A stretch of 64,000 nucleotides of DNA from positions 62,001 to 126,000 of the forward strand of contig BTUU01000002.1 in NCBI GenBank assembly GCA_045863555.1, read 5' to 3'. The notes under the pieces were generated by a model. That model made no database searches. It saw nothing but the letters and a program-made list of their open reading frames with translations, and was not told the origin of the DNA. Each line of letters starts with the position of its first letter. Positions within the stretch are counted from its first letter, which is position 1. Source of the stretch: JACRLV01 sp045863555. Lineage in GTDB: Bacteria; Planctomycetota; Phycisphaerae; UBA1845; Fen-1342. This document shows positions 1 through 8,791 of the stretch, piece after piece. The position numbers and the translations under genes were made by a program.

Positions 1-1203
1 GAGCGGCAGTTGCGGCGTCGCCCACAGGTTGTTCGTCTGCGTGTACGCCCGCTGATTTTCCAGCAGGAAGTGCATGAACGTCTTCAGCCCGTAGCGATAA
101 CGGAATGACGACGCGTCGTTCGACTGGCTGTTCTGCATGAAGTCCACGTAGTTCAGCCACGACCACGACCCGCGGAAGGACGGGTAGCCCGTCCAGGAGA
201 TTTCCGCCGACTCCATCGTGGAGTCGCCGTCGCCGCCCGGATGGCCGCCGGCGCGCCCGCTGTTCCACGTCGCGAGGCCGAGCATCACCGCGCAGCGATA
301 CCGGAACTGGTTCGCGACGGTGCCGTCCTTCGAGGCGGACATGATGATCGAGATCTCGTCGGCCGAATAACCGCGCGACGTCAGGCTCGCGCTGATCGAC
401 GCGTTCGACGTGTTCGAGCCCTTCTTGACATACCAGAGACCCGGGTCGCTCGACGCCGAATAGCTGCCCGGGATGAGCGGGCTGCCCCAGAGGTTCATCG
501 CTCCGATCGCCGGCCCCGTGTCGCTCGCGTATTCGCTGGCCGTCTCGACGGCCGGCGTATAGGGGCGGCTGGGCTCGGGTCCGTTCAGCGCGGCCCAGCA
601 GTCGCGCAGGTTTGCGTAGCCGCCGTCTGTTCGATTCCAGTACAGCAGCCCGCTGTCCCACGTCATCGAGCCCGAAAGGTCGATCACGCACGCGATGTCG
701 CGCGGCACGAGCACCGCGGCCGCGCGGGCCTCGAGCCCCTGCGTCTCGCGGCCGAACATCCGGCCGAACGCCAGCGAGATCGGACCGCCCGCCGAGCCCT
801 CGGTGCGGCGGACGGTGACGCGGATCGCGTCTGGAACATCGCCGCCCGGCGAGAACGTGAACTTGCCCGTAGCGCCGTCATAGAGAGCCCGGCCGAACTC
901 GACGTCGCTTTCGCTGTCGAGGCCGACCGAGACGCGCATGACCGAGTTCAACCGCGCGTACAGATCCGCTTTATCCAGCACGGCGGTGCGCGATGCGTCG
1001 TCGATGCCCGTCACCATCTCAGCGGCTGCGGCCAGCGCCGCAGCGTCGGCTTCACGCTGCAGTTCCGCCTGCGCGGAGTAGAGAGCGCTGACGTCGACCG
1101 CGAGAGCCGCGAAGCCAATGATCGCTGTCAATGAGACGGTCACGAACACGTGCACACCACCACGACGAGACGCTGCAAGTCGATCAGGTCGCGCTCTCGA
1201 CAT
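1..1203 (-). CDS. TadG-like pilus protein with vWA domain (partial)
   Basis: The reading frame starts at an ATG (complement 1203..1201) preceded by GGAGGTG at five-base spacing and stays open to the left edge, so 401 codons are visible and the C-terminus is missing. Residues about 17-40 form one hydrophobic segment followed by a TadE/TadG-like stretch (AALAVDVSALYSAQAELQ, then ADAAALAAAAEM), the usual start of Flp-pilus TadG proteins. At about residues 170-180 the sequence ACVIDLSGSM is a von Willebrand A MIDAS motif (DxSxS), which binds metal and usually a protein ligand. It is the last visible gene of the Tad operon, 76 bases after the secretin gene. In this family the protein sits in the envelope and helps assemble or anchor the pilus. 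The vWA fusion is common in TadG-like proteins; the exact role here is inferred. Confidence 0.85.
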   Translation of the reverse strand, partial: MSRARPDRLAASRRGGVHVFVTVSLTAIIGFAALAVDVSALYSAQAELQREADAAALAAAAEMVTGIDDASRTAVLDKADLYARLNSVMRVSVGLDSESDVEFGRALYDGATGKFTFSPGGDVPDAIRVTVRRTEGSAGGPISLAFGRMFGRETQGLEARAAAVLVPRDIACVIDLSGSMTWDSGLLYWNRTDGGYANLRDCWAALNGPEPSRPYTPAVETASEYASDTGPAIGAMNLWGSPLIPGSYSASSDPGLWYVKKGSNTSNASISASLTSRGYSADEISIIMSASKDGTVANQFRYRCAVMLGLATWNSGRAGGHPGGDGDSTMESAEISWTGYPSFRGSWSWLNYVDFMQNSQSNDASSFRYRYGLKTFMHFLLENQRAYTQTNNLWATPQLPL

Positions 1204-1279
1204 GATCCACCTCCGGTGAGAACCCCCGGTGTGGAGTATTCAAAAGCCGGACCGACGCTGCAAACAATGCGCCTCAGGA

Positions 1280-2848
1280 TTACATTCCTTCATCGCCGCT
1301 GGCCGGACCGATGGGTCCGCGGACCTTCGCCGCGCCCGATGACCCATAAAGATCGCCCTGCTTGACCGGCCACGTGTGGTTCACGCGCGGCTGGAGCGTC
1401 GGCAGGGGGGTGCTGGGCTGACCGTCCAGCGAACCGAACAGGAACAGCTCGAAGTCATTCGGCTCGACGTAATTCGCACCCGGCACGCTCGTGACCTGGT
1501 CGGGCGAAACGGCCTGGACCAGTTCGGGAGTGACGAGGACGACCAGTTCGCTTTCGTTCGACTGAAACTCGACGGAGCGGAACAGCGCCCCGAGCACCGG
1601 GATGTCGCCCAGGCCGGGCACGCCGCGGCTGATCGCCCGGACGCGCTCGTTGAGCAGGCCGCCGATCGCGATTGTCTGGCCGCTGCCGATTTCCACCGTT
1701 GTATCAACGCGGCGCGTCGAGAATCCGGGCACGCTCACACCGCCGAACGTCACCGACGTGGTGAAGTCGGGCTCGCTCACTTCGGGCGTGACGTGGAGGC
1801 GGATCCGGTCATCGCTCAGGACCGCGGGCGTGAAGTTCAGCCGCACGCCGAATTCCTTGAACGTGATGTCGATCGTGTTCGCGGTGCTGATCGGGATCGG
1901 GATTTCGCCGCCCGCGAGGAAGCTGGCGGTCTGTCCGTTGATCGCGACCAGGTTGGGCTCCGCGAGGACGCGCAGCAGCCCGTTCTCACGCAGCGCCTGC
2001 ACGAAGACCTGCATCTGCACGCGCGGGAAGCCGAACGTCAGCGTCGTGTTGCCCGTGACGGGGATGCCTTCGGTTCCCGTCAGGAACGGAACGCGGCCGG
2101 TGATGTTCGTGTTGGCGGCGGCCCCGATGTTGGTCGGGTTGATCTGGTTCAGGTTGCTGGCGCCGAAGACGTCGGGCAGGTTGTCGCCGCCGATCCAGCC
2201 GTTGAACCCGAGCTGCCGCGTGGAGCTGCGGTTCACCTCGGCGACCGTGCAGCGCAGCAGCACCTGCTGCACGCCGGCGACCTTCATCTGATTGATGACC
2301 TTCGACGAGAAGACGCTCGCGATCTGCATGATCCGCTCGGAAGTCTCCGCGTCGGGGACGTCGCCCGAGATCACGACCGAGTCGAGCAGCGCGTGCGCAT
2401 TCACCCGCGCCCGCGGCGCAGCGGCCCGGATGCTCGCGACGAGCCGTTCCAGTTCGAGATCGACCGCGATGTCGAACACGCGCTGGTCGTTCTCGCTGAT
2501 GAACGCGATGAGCTGCGTCGTGCCGAACGCCTTGCCGGTCAGGATCACCTGCTGCGGCGAGACCGCGTTCACTTCCGCGAACTCCGGCTTGGCCAGGCGC
2601 ACTTCCTTGACCGCCGAGCCGAAATCGACCAGCACCGACTTGTTGACCGGAACCCGGATCAGCTGCCCTTCGGCCGCCATGTCCCGGATCGAGATCTTCG
2701 CCTGCGTCGTCGGCATTCCGCCGCCGGTCTGCGCCCAGGCCGGACCGCATGTCGCGGCCGCGAGCGCCAGCCCCGCTGTGAAAATCCCGCGGTTCGAGCG
2801 CCGGCGAGCGCGCAGGCTCGCCGCTTCAATCCGTTGAATCGATGTCAT
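1280..2848 (-). CDS. cpaC: Flp pilus secretin CpaC/RcpA
   Basis: The 522-residue protein has an N-terminal signal peptide ending near PAWAQ (about residue 40). A pilus-associated N-terminal domain follows (about 50-130, with VNKSVLVDF and VSPQQVILTGKAFGTTQLI), then a BON-like segment around 135-200 and the secretin core to about 450 (LRVLAEPNLVAINGQTASFL, and VEIGSGQTIAIGGLL near 400). This order is typical of RcpA/CpaC, the outer-membrane ring through which the Flp pilus emerges. Its ATG overlaps the cpaB stop by ATGA, so the two are translationally coupled. About 70 polar residues follow the secretin core, perhaps for contact with other pilus proteins. Confidence 0.95.
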   Translation of the reverse strand: MTSIQRIEAASLRARRRSNRGIFTAGLALAAATCGPAWAQTGGGMPTTQAKISIRDMAAEGQLIRVPVNKSVLVDFGSAVKEVRLAKPEFAEVNAVSPQQVILTGKAFGTTQLIAFISENDQRVFDIAVDLELERLVASIRAAAPRARVNAHALLDSVVISGDVPDAETSERIMQIASVFSSKVINQMKVAGVQQVLLRCTVAEVNRSSTRQLGFNGWIGGDNLPDVFGASNLNQINPTNIGAAANTNITGRVPFLTGTEGIPVTGNTTLTFGFPRVQMQVFVQALRENGLLRVLAEPNLVAINGQTASFLAGGEIPIPISTANTIDITFKEFGVRLNFTPAVLSDDRIRLHVTPEVSEPDFTTSVTFGGVSVPGFSTRRVDTTVEIGSGQTIAIGGLLNERVRAISRGVPGLGDIPVLGALFRSVEFQSNESELVVLVTPELVQAVSPDQVTSVPGANYVEPNDFELFLFGSLDGQPSTPLPTLQPRVNHTWPVKQGDLYGSSGAAKVRGPIGPASGDEGM

Positions 2849-4083
2849 CCGATGAGCTCCTTGGGCTGTTCCGTTTCCTCTTCGGACACGGGAATGATCT
2901 CTTCGACCGGGCCGGTCGGCTCGGGCTGCGGTTCAGGCTTCGGGTCTTTCTTCGGTTCCGTCTTGGTTTCGGTATTGCCGCCGGGCTTGGCGTCCGACTT
3001 CGGCTTGCTCCGCTTCGGCGGCTGCTTCTCGAAGATGTTCGGACCGTCCGGCGAGATGTCGATCGGCTGGAGCGGCTGATCCTTGACCCAGCCGACGGTG
3101 CGACGATCCGTACCGTTGACGATCACCATCGTCGCTTCATACTCAGGCTTCACCGGCTCAGCTTCGGCCACCGGCTCGCCATCCGGCGCAGCGCCGGCTG
3201 CTGCACCTGCGGGCGCATCGCCCGCCGCCTTCGTCATCGAGCCAAAGAAGCCGGACACCAGCCCGGCCAGGCCGCCCGGCGCCTTCTCATCCCCGGTCTT
3301 GCCGGCAAGGGCCTTCTCCGCCTCCGCGTAGGGATCCGGCGCGCCGGTGACGTCGCCTTCGCGGATCGTCTCGTACTTGTCGAGCTTGGCCGAGTCTTCA
3401 AGTCCGCGCATGCTCAGCTTGATCTCACCGCGATGCTCGGCGAGAAGGATGAGCGGCACCTGCTCCGGCGTCACCAGAAGCGTTGCGGCGCGGGCCGGCT
3501 TGTCGCGCGTCGGAGCGGACTTCTTGGCCTTGGGATCGTTCGACGGCCGCTCCGGCGCGTCCGGAGCAAGCCGCTGGCCGACGGCGGCGACCTCGACGTT
3601 CTCGACGATGGTCCGCGCGATCGTCTCATTGCGGTTGTTCTGCGTTTTCACCGTGAAGTAGCCCACGACGTCGACGCGGCAGCCCGGCTGGAGGTGGTTG
3701 TCCACGCCGGAGCTCTCGTCGATCTTCACCGCCACCGCGCGCAGGCCGGGCGGGACATGGATGCCGGGCGGCGTCCCCGCGGGCAGGAGCATGGTCTCGA
3801 GCACGGGCACGCCCGACGGGACGCCCGTGTGCGGGATGCGGCCGAGGATCTTCGATTTGTCGGCCAGGGCGCCGGGGGGCGCAAGTTCCGCGGGAAATGC
3901 GAGCGGCTTGAGATCGGATTCGCCGATCGCGCGGCCGCGCGGCACATCCTCCATGACGGCCCAGAGCTGAATGCGCTGGGTTTGCGCTCCCTGGGCCTTC
4001 TTGACATAATCGTAGCCCAGCTTGCCGGCGACGCCGGCGATGCCGAGGCCCGCGATCAACGGGATCATCGCTTTCGTGTTCAT
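2845..4083 (-). CDS. cpaB: Flp pilus assembly protein CpaB (SAF domain)
   Basis: The 412-residue protein begins with one transmembrane helix (MIPLIAGLGIAGVAGKLGYD), then a SAF domain at about 40-105 (VMEDVPRGRAIGESDLKPLAF) and an RcpC/CpaB-type region (AVAVKIDESSGVDNHLQPG, DVVGYFTVK, TLLVTPEQVPLILLAEHRG). CpaB is a periplasmic partner of the secretin in Tad systems. The last 70 or so residues are a Lys/Pro/Glu-rich low-complexity tail that most CpaB proteins lack. The gene lies 215 bases after tadE and overlaps cpaC by 4 bases. Confidence 0.93.
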   Translation of the reverse strand: MNTKAMIPLIAGLGIAGVAGKLGYDYVKKAQGAQTQRIQLWAVMEDVPRGRAIGESDLKPLAFPAELAPPGALADKSKILGRIPHTGVPSGVPVLETMLLPAGTPPGIHVPPGLRAVAVKIDESSGVDNHLQPGCRVDVVGYFTVKTQNNRNETIARTIVENVEVAAVGQRLAPDAPERPSNDPKAKKSAPTRDKPARAATLLVTPEQVPLILLAEHRGEIKLSMRGLEDSAKLDKYETIREGDVTGAPDPYAEAEKALAGKTGDEKAPGGLAGLVSGFFGSMTKAAGDAPAGAAAGAAPDGEPVAEAEPVKPEYEATMVIVNGTDRRTVGWVKDQPLQPIDISPDGPNIFEKQPPKRSKPKSDAKPGGNTETKTEPKKDPKPEPQPEPTGPVEEIIPVSEEETEQPKELIG

Positions 4084-4298
4084 GCTGCCTTGCTCCGCTA
4101 AACAGGCGACGACACAAACGAGCGAAAACGCTCAGCCGCCGTGTGCGGCCGCGCCTTCGATCGAAGATTGCCCAGCCGGGCGACGACGCGCCGCCCGCGT
4201 GACGTTCGGGTAATGCTGCCGGCGTCCGCATCTCCGTCCGGAGGGCACTGGGCCCGGCGGACGGCGACGACAGACGCCGGTCGCGACTCCGATCCGGC

Positions 4299-4736
4299 TT
4301 ACATTCCTTCGGCACGCATCGAAGCCTGACCTTCGACGTTGCCCGAAGTGAAGCCGAAGAAGTTCCCCACGAGCGAAACCTGCGCCCGCGGGACCGTCAC
4401 GACGACCGTCACGATAGGATCATCGGACGTTGGCATCGTGACGTTAATCGTCGCGTTATCATCAATGTTCATTGGTTCGAGCAGCGACTGCACGCGAGTC
4501 ACGATTTCGGACTCGCTCGTTCCCGGCAAGGCGCCCAGCCGGGCGCCCTCGCGGGCCGCGTTCACCATCGAACTTCGGACCGTGAACAGCCACCCGAACT
4601 CGATGATGCCGAAGAGCATCGTGAGCAGCAGCGGCGTCACAACGGCCATTTCCACCGCGGCGGTCGCACGTGCCGCCCATCGGGACCGCGGCGTTACGCC
4701 GCGCGTGCGCGATCTGAATCGCTTCATCCAAGCCAC
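4299..4736 (-). CDS. tadE: TadE-like pseudopilin
   Basis: The 145-residue protein has a basic N-terminus followed by the TadE signature: a hydrophobic helix at about 25-50 with AAVEMAVVTPLLLTMLFGII, then EFGWLFTVRSSMVNAAREGA. TadE pseudopilins are processed by the TadV/CpaA peptidase and act in Flp pilus assembly in the envelope. The start overlaps the end of cpaA by 13 bases. A 215-base gap to cpaB follows. It contains a small GAGCG-AAAA-CGCTC hairpin (4120-4133) and no reading frame I would call a gene. Confidence 0.9.
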   Translation of the reverse strand: MAWMKRFRSRTRGVTPRSRWAARATAAVEMAVVTPLLLTMLFGIIEFGWLFTVRSSMVNAAREGARLGALPGTSESEIVTRVQSLLEPMNIDDNATINVTMPTSDDPIVTVVVTVPRAQVSLVGNFFGFTSGNVEGQASMRAEGM

Positions 4737-5278
4737 CCTCCGAAGTAGTACGTCATGAGCACGCAGATCGTGCCGGCCGTAAGGGGCACGCCGTACGGCA
4801 GGAGCTGACTCGTCGTCCCGAACGTCTTTGCGCCCCCGTACTCACCGAACGCCGTGTCGAATTTCTTCATCTTCGTCATGATGGTCTGGAGATTGACCAC
4901 CGCATACGCCGCGCGGCCAGTGGACAGGATCATGATGATCGCGGCCACGCCGCCGATAATCGCACCCGCACCAAAGCTGAGCAGCGTCAGCCACGGGCCG
5001 AGCCACGCGCCGATCGCGGCCATGAGCTTCACGTCGCCCGCGCCCATGCCGTGCATCATCCACGGCACGATCAGGACGCCGAAGCCGACCAGCAGGCCGA
5101 GCATCGCGACGCCCAGCCCGTTCCACCCGCCGAACGCGAATTGTGCGCCCAGGCCGGCCAGCGCAAGAGCTGCGTTCAGCCAGTTCGGCACGCGCCGCTC
5201 GGCAAAGTCGATCCAGGAGGCATAGAGAATGCCCGGAATCAGGATCGCCAGTGTCAGTTCCCAGTATCCAAGCTGCAT
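4724..5278 (-). CDS. cpaA: Prepilin peptidase CpaA/TadV (A24 family)
   Basis: The 184-residue integral membrane protein has about six hydrophobic segments. It carries both aspartates of the A24 aspartyl prepilin peptidases: Asp in SWIDFAERRVPN (near residue 24) and Asp in the GxGD motif GMGAGDVKLMAAIG (near residue 80). It lacks the N-terminal methyltransferase domain of PilD, as expected for the short TadV/CpaA type. It should process the Flp pilin and TadE/TadG-like proteins. It is separated from flp by 284 bases containing two strong inverted repeats. Confidence 0.93.
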   Translation of the reverse strand: MQLGYWELTLAILIPGILYASWIDFAERRVPNWLNAALALAGLGAQFAFGGWNGLGVAMLGLLVGFGVLIVPWMMHGMGAGDVKLMAAIGAWLGPWLTLLSFGAGAIIGGVAAIIMILSTGRAAYAVVNLQTIMTKMKKFDTAFGEYGGAKTFGTTSQLLPYGVPLTAGTICVLMTYYFGGWLG

Positions 5279-5390
5279 GATGATTTCGCCCTCGTGTCCC
5301 TGTGTTTGTTTTGGGGTCCGTGCGCCGCCCCCCGCGGCGCGATCACTGAGTCATCGGCTGACCGACCCTGCCGGACCGGTTGTGCCGCAA

Positions 5391-5429
5391 CTCCGAATTC
5401 GTCGGCGGCCGAGCCGGCGAATTCGGAGG
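5391..5429. repeat. Inverted repeat between flp and cpaA
   Basis: The arms CTCCGAATTCG(T)CGG and CCG(G)CGAATTCGGAG pair over about 15 positions with one mismatch, around a short GC-rich loop. It lies in the leader between flp and cpaA and could be a transcript stem-loop or a protein-binding palindrome. The sequence alone does not decide between them. Confidence 0.6.
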
Positions 5430-5492
5430 TCCGACACGATTTGACCCGCCCGCGGCGAACGCGAACCGGCCGGTGCGCCCGATAAGCGAACC

Positions 5493-5530
5493 GGACGGCG
5501 ACGCCGACGAAAACCGTGGCGTCGCCGTCC
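5493..5530 (-). terminator. Candidate attenuating stem-loop after flp
   Basis: The 13-base arms GGACGGCGACGCC and GGCGTCGCCGTCC are perfectly complementary around a 12-base loop. The hairpin lies 33 bases downstream of the flp stop on the minus strand. No T-run follows, so it is not a classical intrinsic terminator. Its place after the major pilin gene suits partial termination or 3'-end protection of the flp transcript, giving more pilin than assembly proteins. That role is inference. Confidence 0.5.
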
Positions 5531-5562
5531 GAGTCCAAGCGATGCGGCGTTGCCGCGCCGAC

Positions 5563-5742
5563 TTACGAGCCGAACGCCTGGCTGTTCACATCGCTGAAGG
5601 TCGCGTCGACGCTCTGGCCGAGGGTCGTGATCGCGGCGATCGCGACGACGATGATCAGGGCCAGCATGACGGCGTACTCAGTCGCGGTCGGGCCGTCTTC
5701 ACTGCGAATGAAATCCTTGACGCGACGATAGATAGCGTTCAT
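5563..5742 (-). CDS. flp: Flp/Fap type IVb pilin
   Basis: The 59-residue prepilin has the Flp signature: a basic leader (MNAIYRRVKDFIRSEDG), then PTATEYAVMLALIIVVAIAA, with the Glu at +5 after the expected cleavage following Gly and the Flp-type Glu-Tyr pair. The start chosen is the ATG at 5742, preceded by GAGGAGA at about six bases. An upstream in-frame ATG would add 32 residues unlike any pilin leader. As the major pilin it is first in the operon and probably its most abundant product. The 272 bases upstream (5743-6014) should hold its promoter, though no clear sigma-factor motif was recognised. Confidence 0.93.
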   Translation of the reverse strand: MNAIYRRVKDFIRSEDGPTATEYAVMLALIIVVAIAAITTLGQSVDATFSDVNSQAFGS

Positions 5743-6014
5743 TCTCTTCTCCTCACAAACCCGGGCGGTAACCGCCGCCCTTACCAGCCCGACTTCGCAA
5801 CCCCTGCGCGTCGGAGAGAAACCGGCCCGTCGGAACACCCGCCGAACCCGTCCGCCTCGCTCCGTGCCGACTGGCTCGAATGCGAGACAGGGGAACTCTT
5901 CAAATTGCGCGCGGGGAGGGCAACCGATTCGCGGATTTTGTGCGCGAAAAGCGGGCGGGTGTGATAATCAATGCGCTGTGGAGGCGAACCCCGAAGCCCC
6001 CGAACGGGAGAGTG

Positions 6015-6578
6015 CTACCGCGTCGGCTCTTCGCCGAGGTCGAGGCGGTCTGAATATTCGCCCCGGCCCGCCAGGTAATCCTCGGCCCGGATCAGCAGCC
6101 CGAGAAACTCGCCGCCGCTGACCAGCCCGAATTCGCTCCGCGGCCCGGCGATGCGCCGATACTGCAGTTCCTTCCACGCGTAGCGGCCGAGGCCGGTGAG
6201 CTGCCAGTTCAGCCCCGAGCGGATGTCGCAGGCGCGGCAGAGCATGAACCCGGCGGCCGCCCGGTCGAGGCGCGTGTTCGGCGCGTGCTTCCAGAGCGGC
6301 GAGATAATTCCACCCTGCTCCAGCGCCGCCGCCAGCTCCGAGAAGCCGCCCGGAAACGGCTCGCCTTTCCAGAGAATGTGGATCGACCGATACGCGGGCT
6401 CAGCGGTGACAAACGCCTGGTTGGAGATGAACTCGGTGAGCTCGGCGTTCGAATCCACCGGAGCGGCCGGCTGCGACGCGGTCGGCTGCGTCGACGCGCA
6501 CCCGCCGAACCCGACGAACCCCGCGACAGTCACGGCGGCCAGCCCGACGGACCTGAATGCGTGCCTACGGGAAATCAT
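6015..6578 (-). CDS. Hypothetical lipoprotein coupled to porin
   Basis: The 187-residue protein has a Tat-like or Sec leader (ISRRHAFRSVGLAAVTVAGF) and a lipobox FGGC, so it is probably a lipoprotein. The mature part has no family I recognise. It includes a CRAC pair (ACDIRSG follows) and Trp/Tyr-rich stretches. The ATG at 6578 shares one base with the stop of the upstream porin gene (TGATG) and has a GGAGC ribosome site inside it. A GTG 12 bases earlier is possible but less likely. The coupling suggests the two products act together in the outer membrane. Confidence 0.75.
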   Translation of the reverse strand: MISRRHAFRSVGLAAVTVAGFVGFGGCASTQPTASQPAAPVDSNAELTEFISNQAFVTAEPAYRSIHILWKGEPFPGGFSELAAALEQGGIISPLWKHAPNTRLDRAAAGFMLCRACDIRSGLNWQLTGLGRYAWKELQYRRIAGPRSEFGLVSGGEFLGLLIRAEDYLAGRGEYSDRLDLGEEPTR

Positions 6579-8008
6579 CAGAAGCTCCACGTGATGCCGG
6601 TGAAGAAGAAATTGCGGTTCGAGCGGTCATCGTATGCATCACCGGGGAAGAACGTACCCCAGCGGAACGTCCACGCGATGTCCGAGGCAAGCCGCCAATT
6701 CACGAAATAGTCCATTTCCCAGCCGACGTAGCCCTGAAAGTCGCCCGCGGTCGAATCGCTGATCGCCCCGCGCGAGTGGTGCTTGTGATAGAGGAACCAG
6801 TTCGTGCCGATCTCGAAATCGCGGAACAGCTCCAGCTTCTCAAGCGGAACGAGGCTTCCGCCCGCCCGGAAGACGTGCAGATTGCTCAGCACGGGCCCCG
6901 CGGCGATGCCCGTGTCGCGGAAGCCGAATCCCGCGAAGCTGCTGTCCTCACCATCGCGCTGGCGGCCGCCCGTCGCGTTCGTGGGACTGTAAATGCGGTC
7001 GGAGTCGCCGCTGGCGAACATGTACTCGCCGCTGATCCGCGGCCGCATCGGACCCTCGAAGAGATACTCCAGGCCCAGATCCCAGCCGTACGAGTCGATC
7101 GGGTCGCGGCGGATGAAATTGCCGCTGCTGAAGCTGTGGCCCTGCTCGAAAACGAACTCACCCCAGTAGTTGAGGTTCTTCACGATGGAGCCGCGCGAGC
7201 CGAATCCGAAATACTGCGAGTCGTACGCGTAATCCTGGAGCCAGTCCTTGGGCCGCTCATCCGTCCGGTCGTTGTTCCAGAGCGCGTACGCGAACGGCAC
7301 GTGATGCTCGAATCCCTCATACGCGACCTGCACGCCGAACATGTGCCGGTTGCTGTGCGAGTCGACCGGCTCGCTGCGGTCGATGTTCGGATAGCTCGCG
7401 ATCGTCTTGCCGATCAGACCGGTGATTCGGAAATCACCCAGCTCCCCGAAGATCTGCACCGCGTCGAGCGGCTGGTCGAGCACATACCCCGTGCCGAGCC
7501 GGGTCTCCTGCCGGCCGACGCGCACCCGCGCCTGCACCGGATCGGAGGGCTGGTTGATGCGGAACGCCCGGCCGACGTCGATCTGGTACCAGCCGCGGTC
7601 GAGATTCGGCCCGATCCAGTCCTGCTGCCGGTCGTATTCGTCGTCCGGATTGAAATAACTGAAGCCGAGCCGCATGCGGGCGAACACTTCGTGCGCCCCG
7701 TCGTCGATCCGCAGCCGCGTCCAGATCGACGTCGACGGCCGCTGAAGAACCCGCTGCGACTGAATCCCGTCATTGAAGTGGAAAACGTAGTACTCGACCC
7801 AGCCGCCCCACTGCCAGTCGAGCAGGGCGTCGAGCGGGGCCGCCTCCCGCCGCTGCTGTTCGAGCTGGCGGTCGAGTTCGCGCTGCTGCTGGAGCAGCGC
7901 CGTCGACACGTCGGGCGAGTCCGATCGCGACTGGGCGATCGCTGCGGAACCGCATGTCGCCGCGGCGATCAGTGTGCCAATTTGAAGCGTGCCGCGATGA
8001 GGCCTCAT
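6578..8008 (-). CDS. AlgE-like outer-membrane porin
   Basis: The 476-residue protein has a signal peptide to about residue 25 (GSAAIAQ), a short Gln/Arg coiled-coil stretch (LLQQQRELDRQLEQQRREAA), then a long run of alternating amphipathic strands rich in Tyr, Trp and Phe. It ends in ...FFFTGITWSF with a C-terminal Phe, as outer-membrane beta-barrels do. Strand patterns such as WVEYYVFHFNDG, RVGRQETRLGTGYVLD and ISGEYMFASGD resemble the alginate-export (AlgE) barrel family. Substrate is unknown. The family call is pattern-based. Confidence 0.75.
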   Translation of the reverse strand: MRPHRGTLQIGTLIAAATCGSAAIAQSRSDSPDVSTALLQQQRELDRQLEQQRREAAPLDALLDWQWGGWVEYYVFHFNDGIQSQRVLQRPSTSIWTRLRIDDGAHEVFARMRLGFSYFNPDDEYDRQQDWIGPNLDRGWYQIDVGRAFRINQPSDPVQARVRVGRQETRLGTGYVLDQPLDAVQIFGELGDFRITGLIGKTIASYPNIDRSEPVDSHSNRHMFGVQVAYEGFEHHVPFAYALWNNDRTDERPKDWLQDYAYDSQYFGFGSRGSIVKNLNYWGEFVFEQGHSFSSGNFIRRDPIDSYGWDLGLEYLFEGPMRPRISGEYMFASGDSDRIYSPTNATGGRQRDGEDSSFAGFGFRDTGIAAGPVLSNLHVFRAGGSLVPLEKLELFRDFEIGTNWFLYHKHHSRGAISDSTAGDFQGYVGWEMDYFVNWRLASDIAWTFRWGTFFPGDAYDDRSNRNFFFTGITWSF

Positions 8009-8149
8009 GCCATGTCGCTCCGGAGAGGGGCGTGTCCCCCGGCGGCCGCGCGATCCGCCGGGTGGGCTTTCTCGACTCTGTGCAGCCGATTACCCTCCAC
8101 GAAGGATCGTGCGTGACGCGCGGAAAGTCAACCGTAGGAGACCACGCCG

Positions 8150-8758
8150 GTGGCCCGCGAGATCGAGATCAAGGTTGCCCTGATCGACCCCGCTGGCCTC
8201 CGATCGCGACTGCGAGCGCTCGGCGCTGCGGGCGAAGCGCCGGTCTTCGAGGTCAACTGGATCTTCGATACGGCCGACGGCCGGCTACGGGCAGCGCGGT
8301 TGGCGCTGCGTCTCCGGGAAATCCGCTCCGCCGACCAGGCCCGCGTGCTGCGGACTGTCCTGACGCTGAAACGGCCGGTGGACGAGACGGAGTATCGGGT
8401 GGGAGGCGTCGCGCCGGCGGGAAGAACCGGATCGGCGAAGATCCGCGAAGAGGTCGAGACGGACGTCGCCGACGCCCCCGCGATGGCTTCGATCCTCGCG
8501 GCGCTGGGGTACCGCCCGGCCGTGATCTACGAGAAACGGCGCGAGACGTTTCGCTGCGCCGCGTGCGAGATCGTCATCGACGAACTGCCGTTTCTGGGCT
8601 GGTTCGCCGAGATCGAGGGCCCGACCCAGGCGGCGGTCGAATCGGCGGCCGCGGACCTCGGACTTGACGCCGCGCCGCCCATCGACGACACCTATATCGC
8701 CCTCGCTGTCCGCGCGGGCGCCGCGGTCGACGATCGTCGGGAACTGCGGTTTCCCTGA
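8150..8758 (+). CDS. CYTH-domain protein (class IV cyclase-like)
   Basis: The 202-residue protein starts at a GTG and opens with the CYTH ExExK signature (REIEIKVAL). Conserved basic and acidic strands follow (ALRLREI, LTLKRPVD, YRVGGV, KIREEVE, VIYEKRRETFRC, EIVIDELPFLGWFAEIEG). CYTH proteins bind triphosphorylated ligands with divalent metal. Members are class IV adenylate cyclases or inorganic triphosphatases, and these cannot be told apart here. CYTH tunnels act in the cytoplasm. The gene is 33 bases before the next gene, so co-transcription is likely. Confidence 0.88.
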   Translation: MAREIEIKVALIDPAGLRSRLRALGAAGEAPVFEVNWIFDTADGRLRAARLALRLREIRSADQARVLRTVLTLKRPVDETEYRVGGVAPAGRTGSAKIREEVETDVADAPAMASILAALGYRPAVIYEKRRETFRCAACEIVIDELPFLGWFAEIEGPTQAAVESAAADLGLDAAPPIDDTYIALAVRAGAAVDDRRELRFP

Positions 8759-8791
8759 GTCGACGCGAAAGCCCGGGTGCGGAGACTGTGC

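Noticed and set aside
241..1134. A long plus-strand frame
   Set aside because: The minus strand carries the TadG/vWA protein with clear motifs and a ribosome site. The plus frame is its Arg/Ala-rich shadow.
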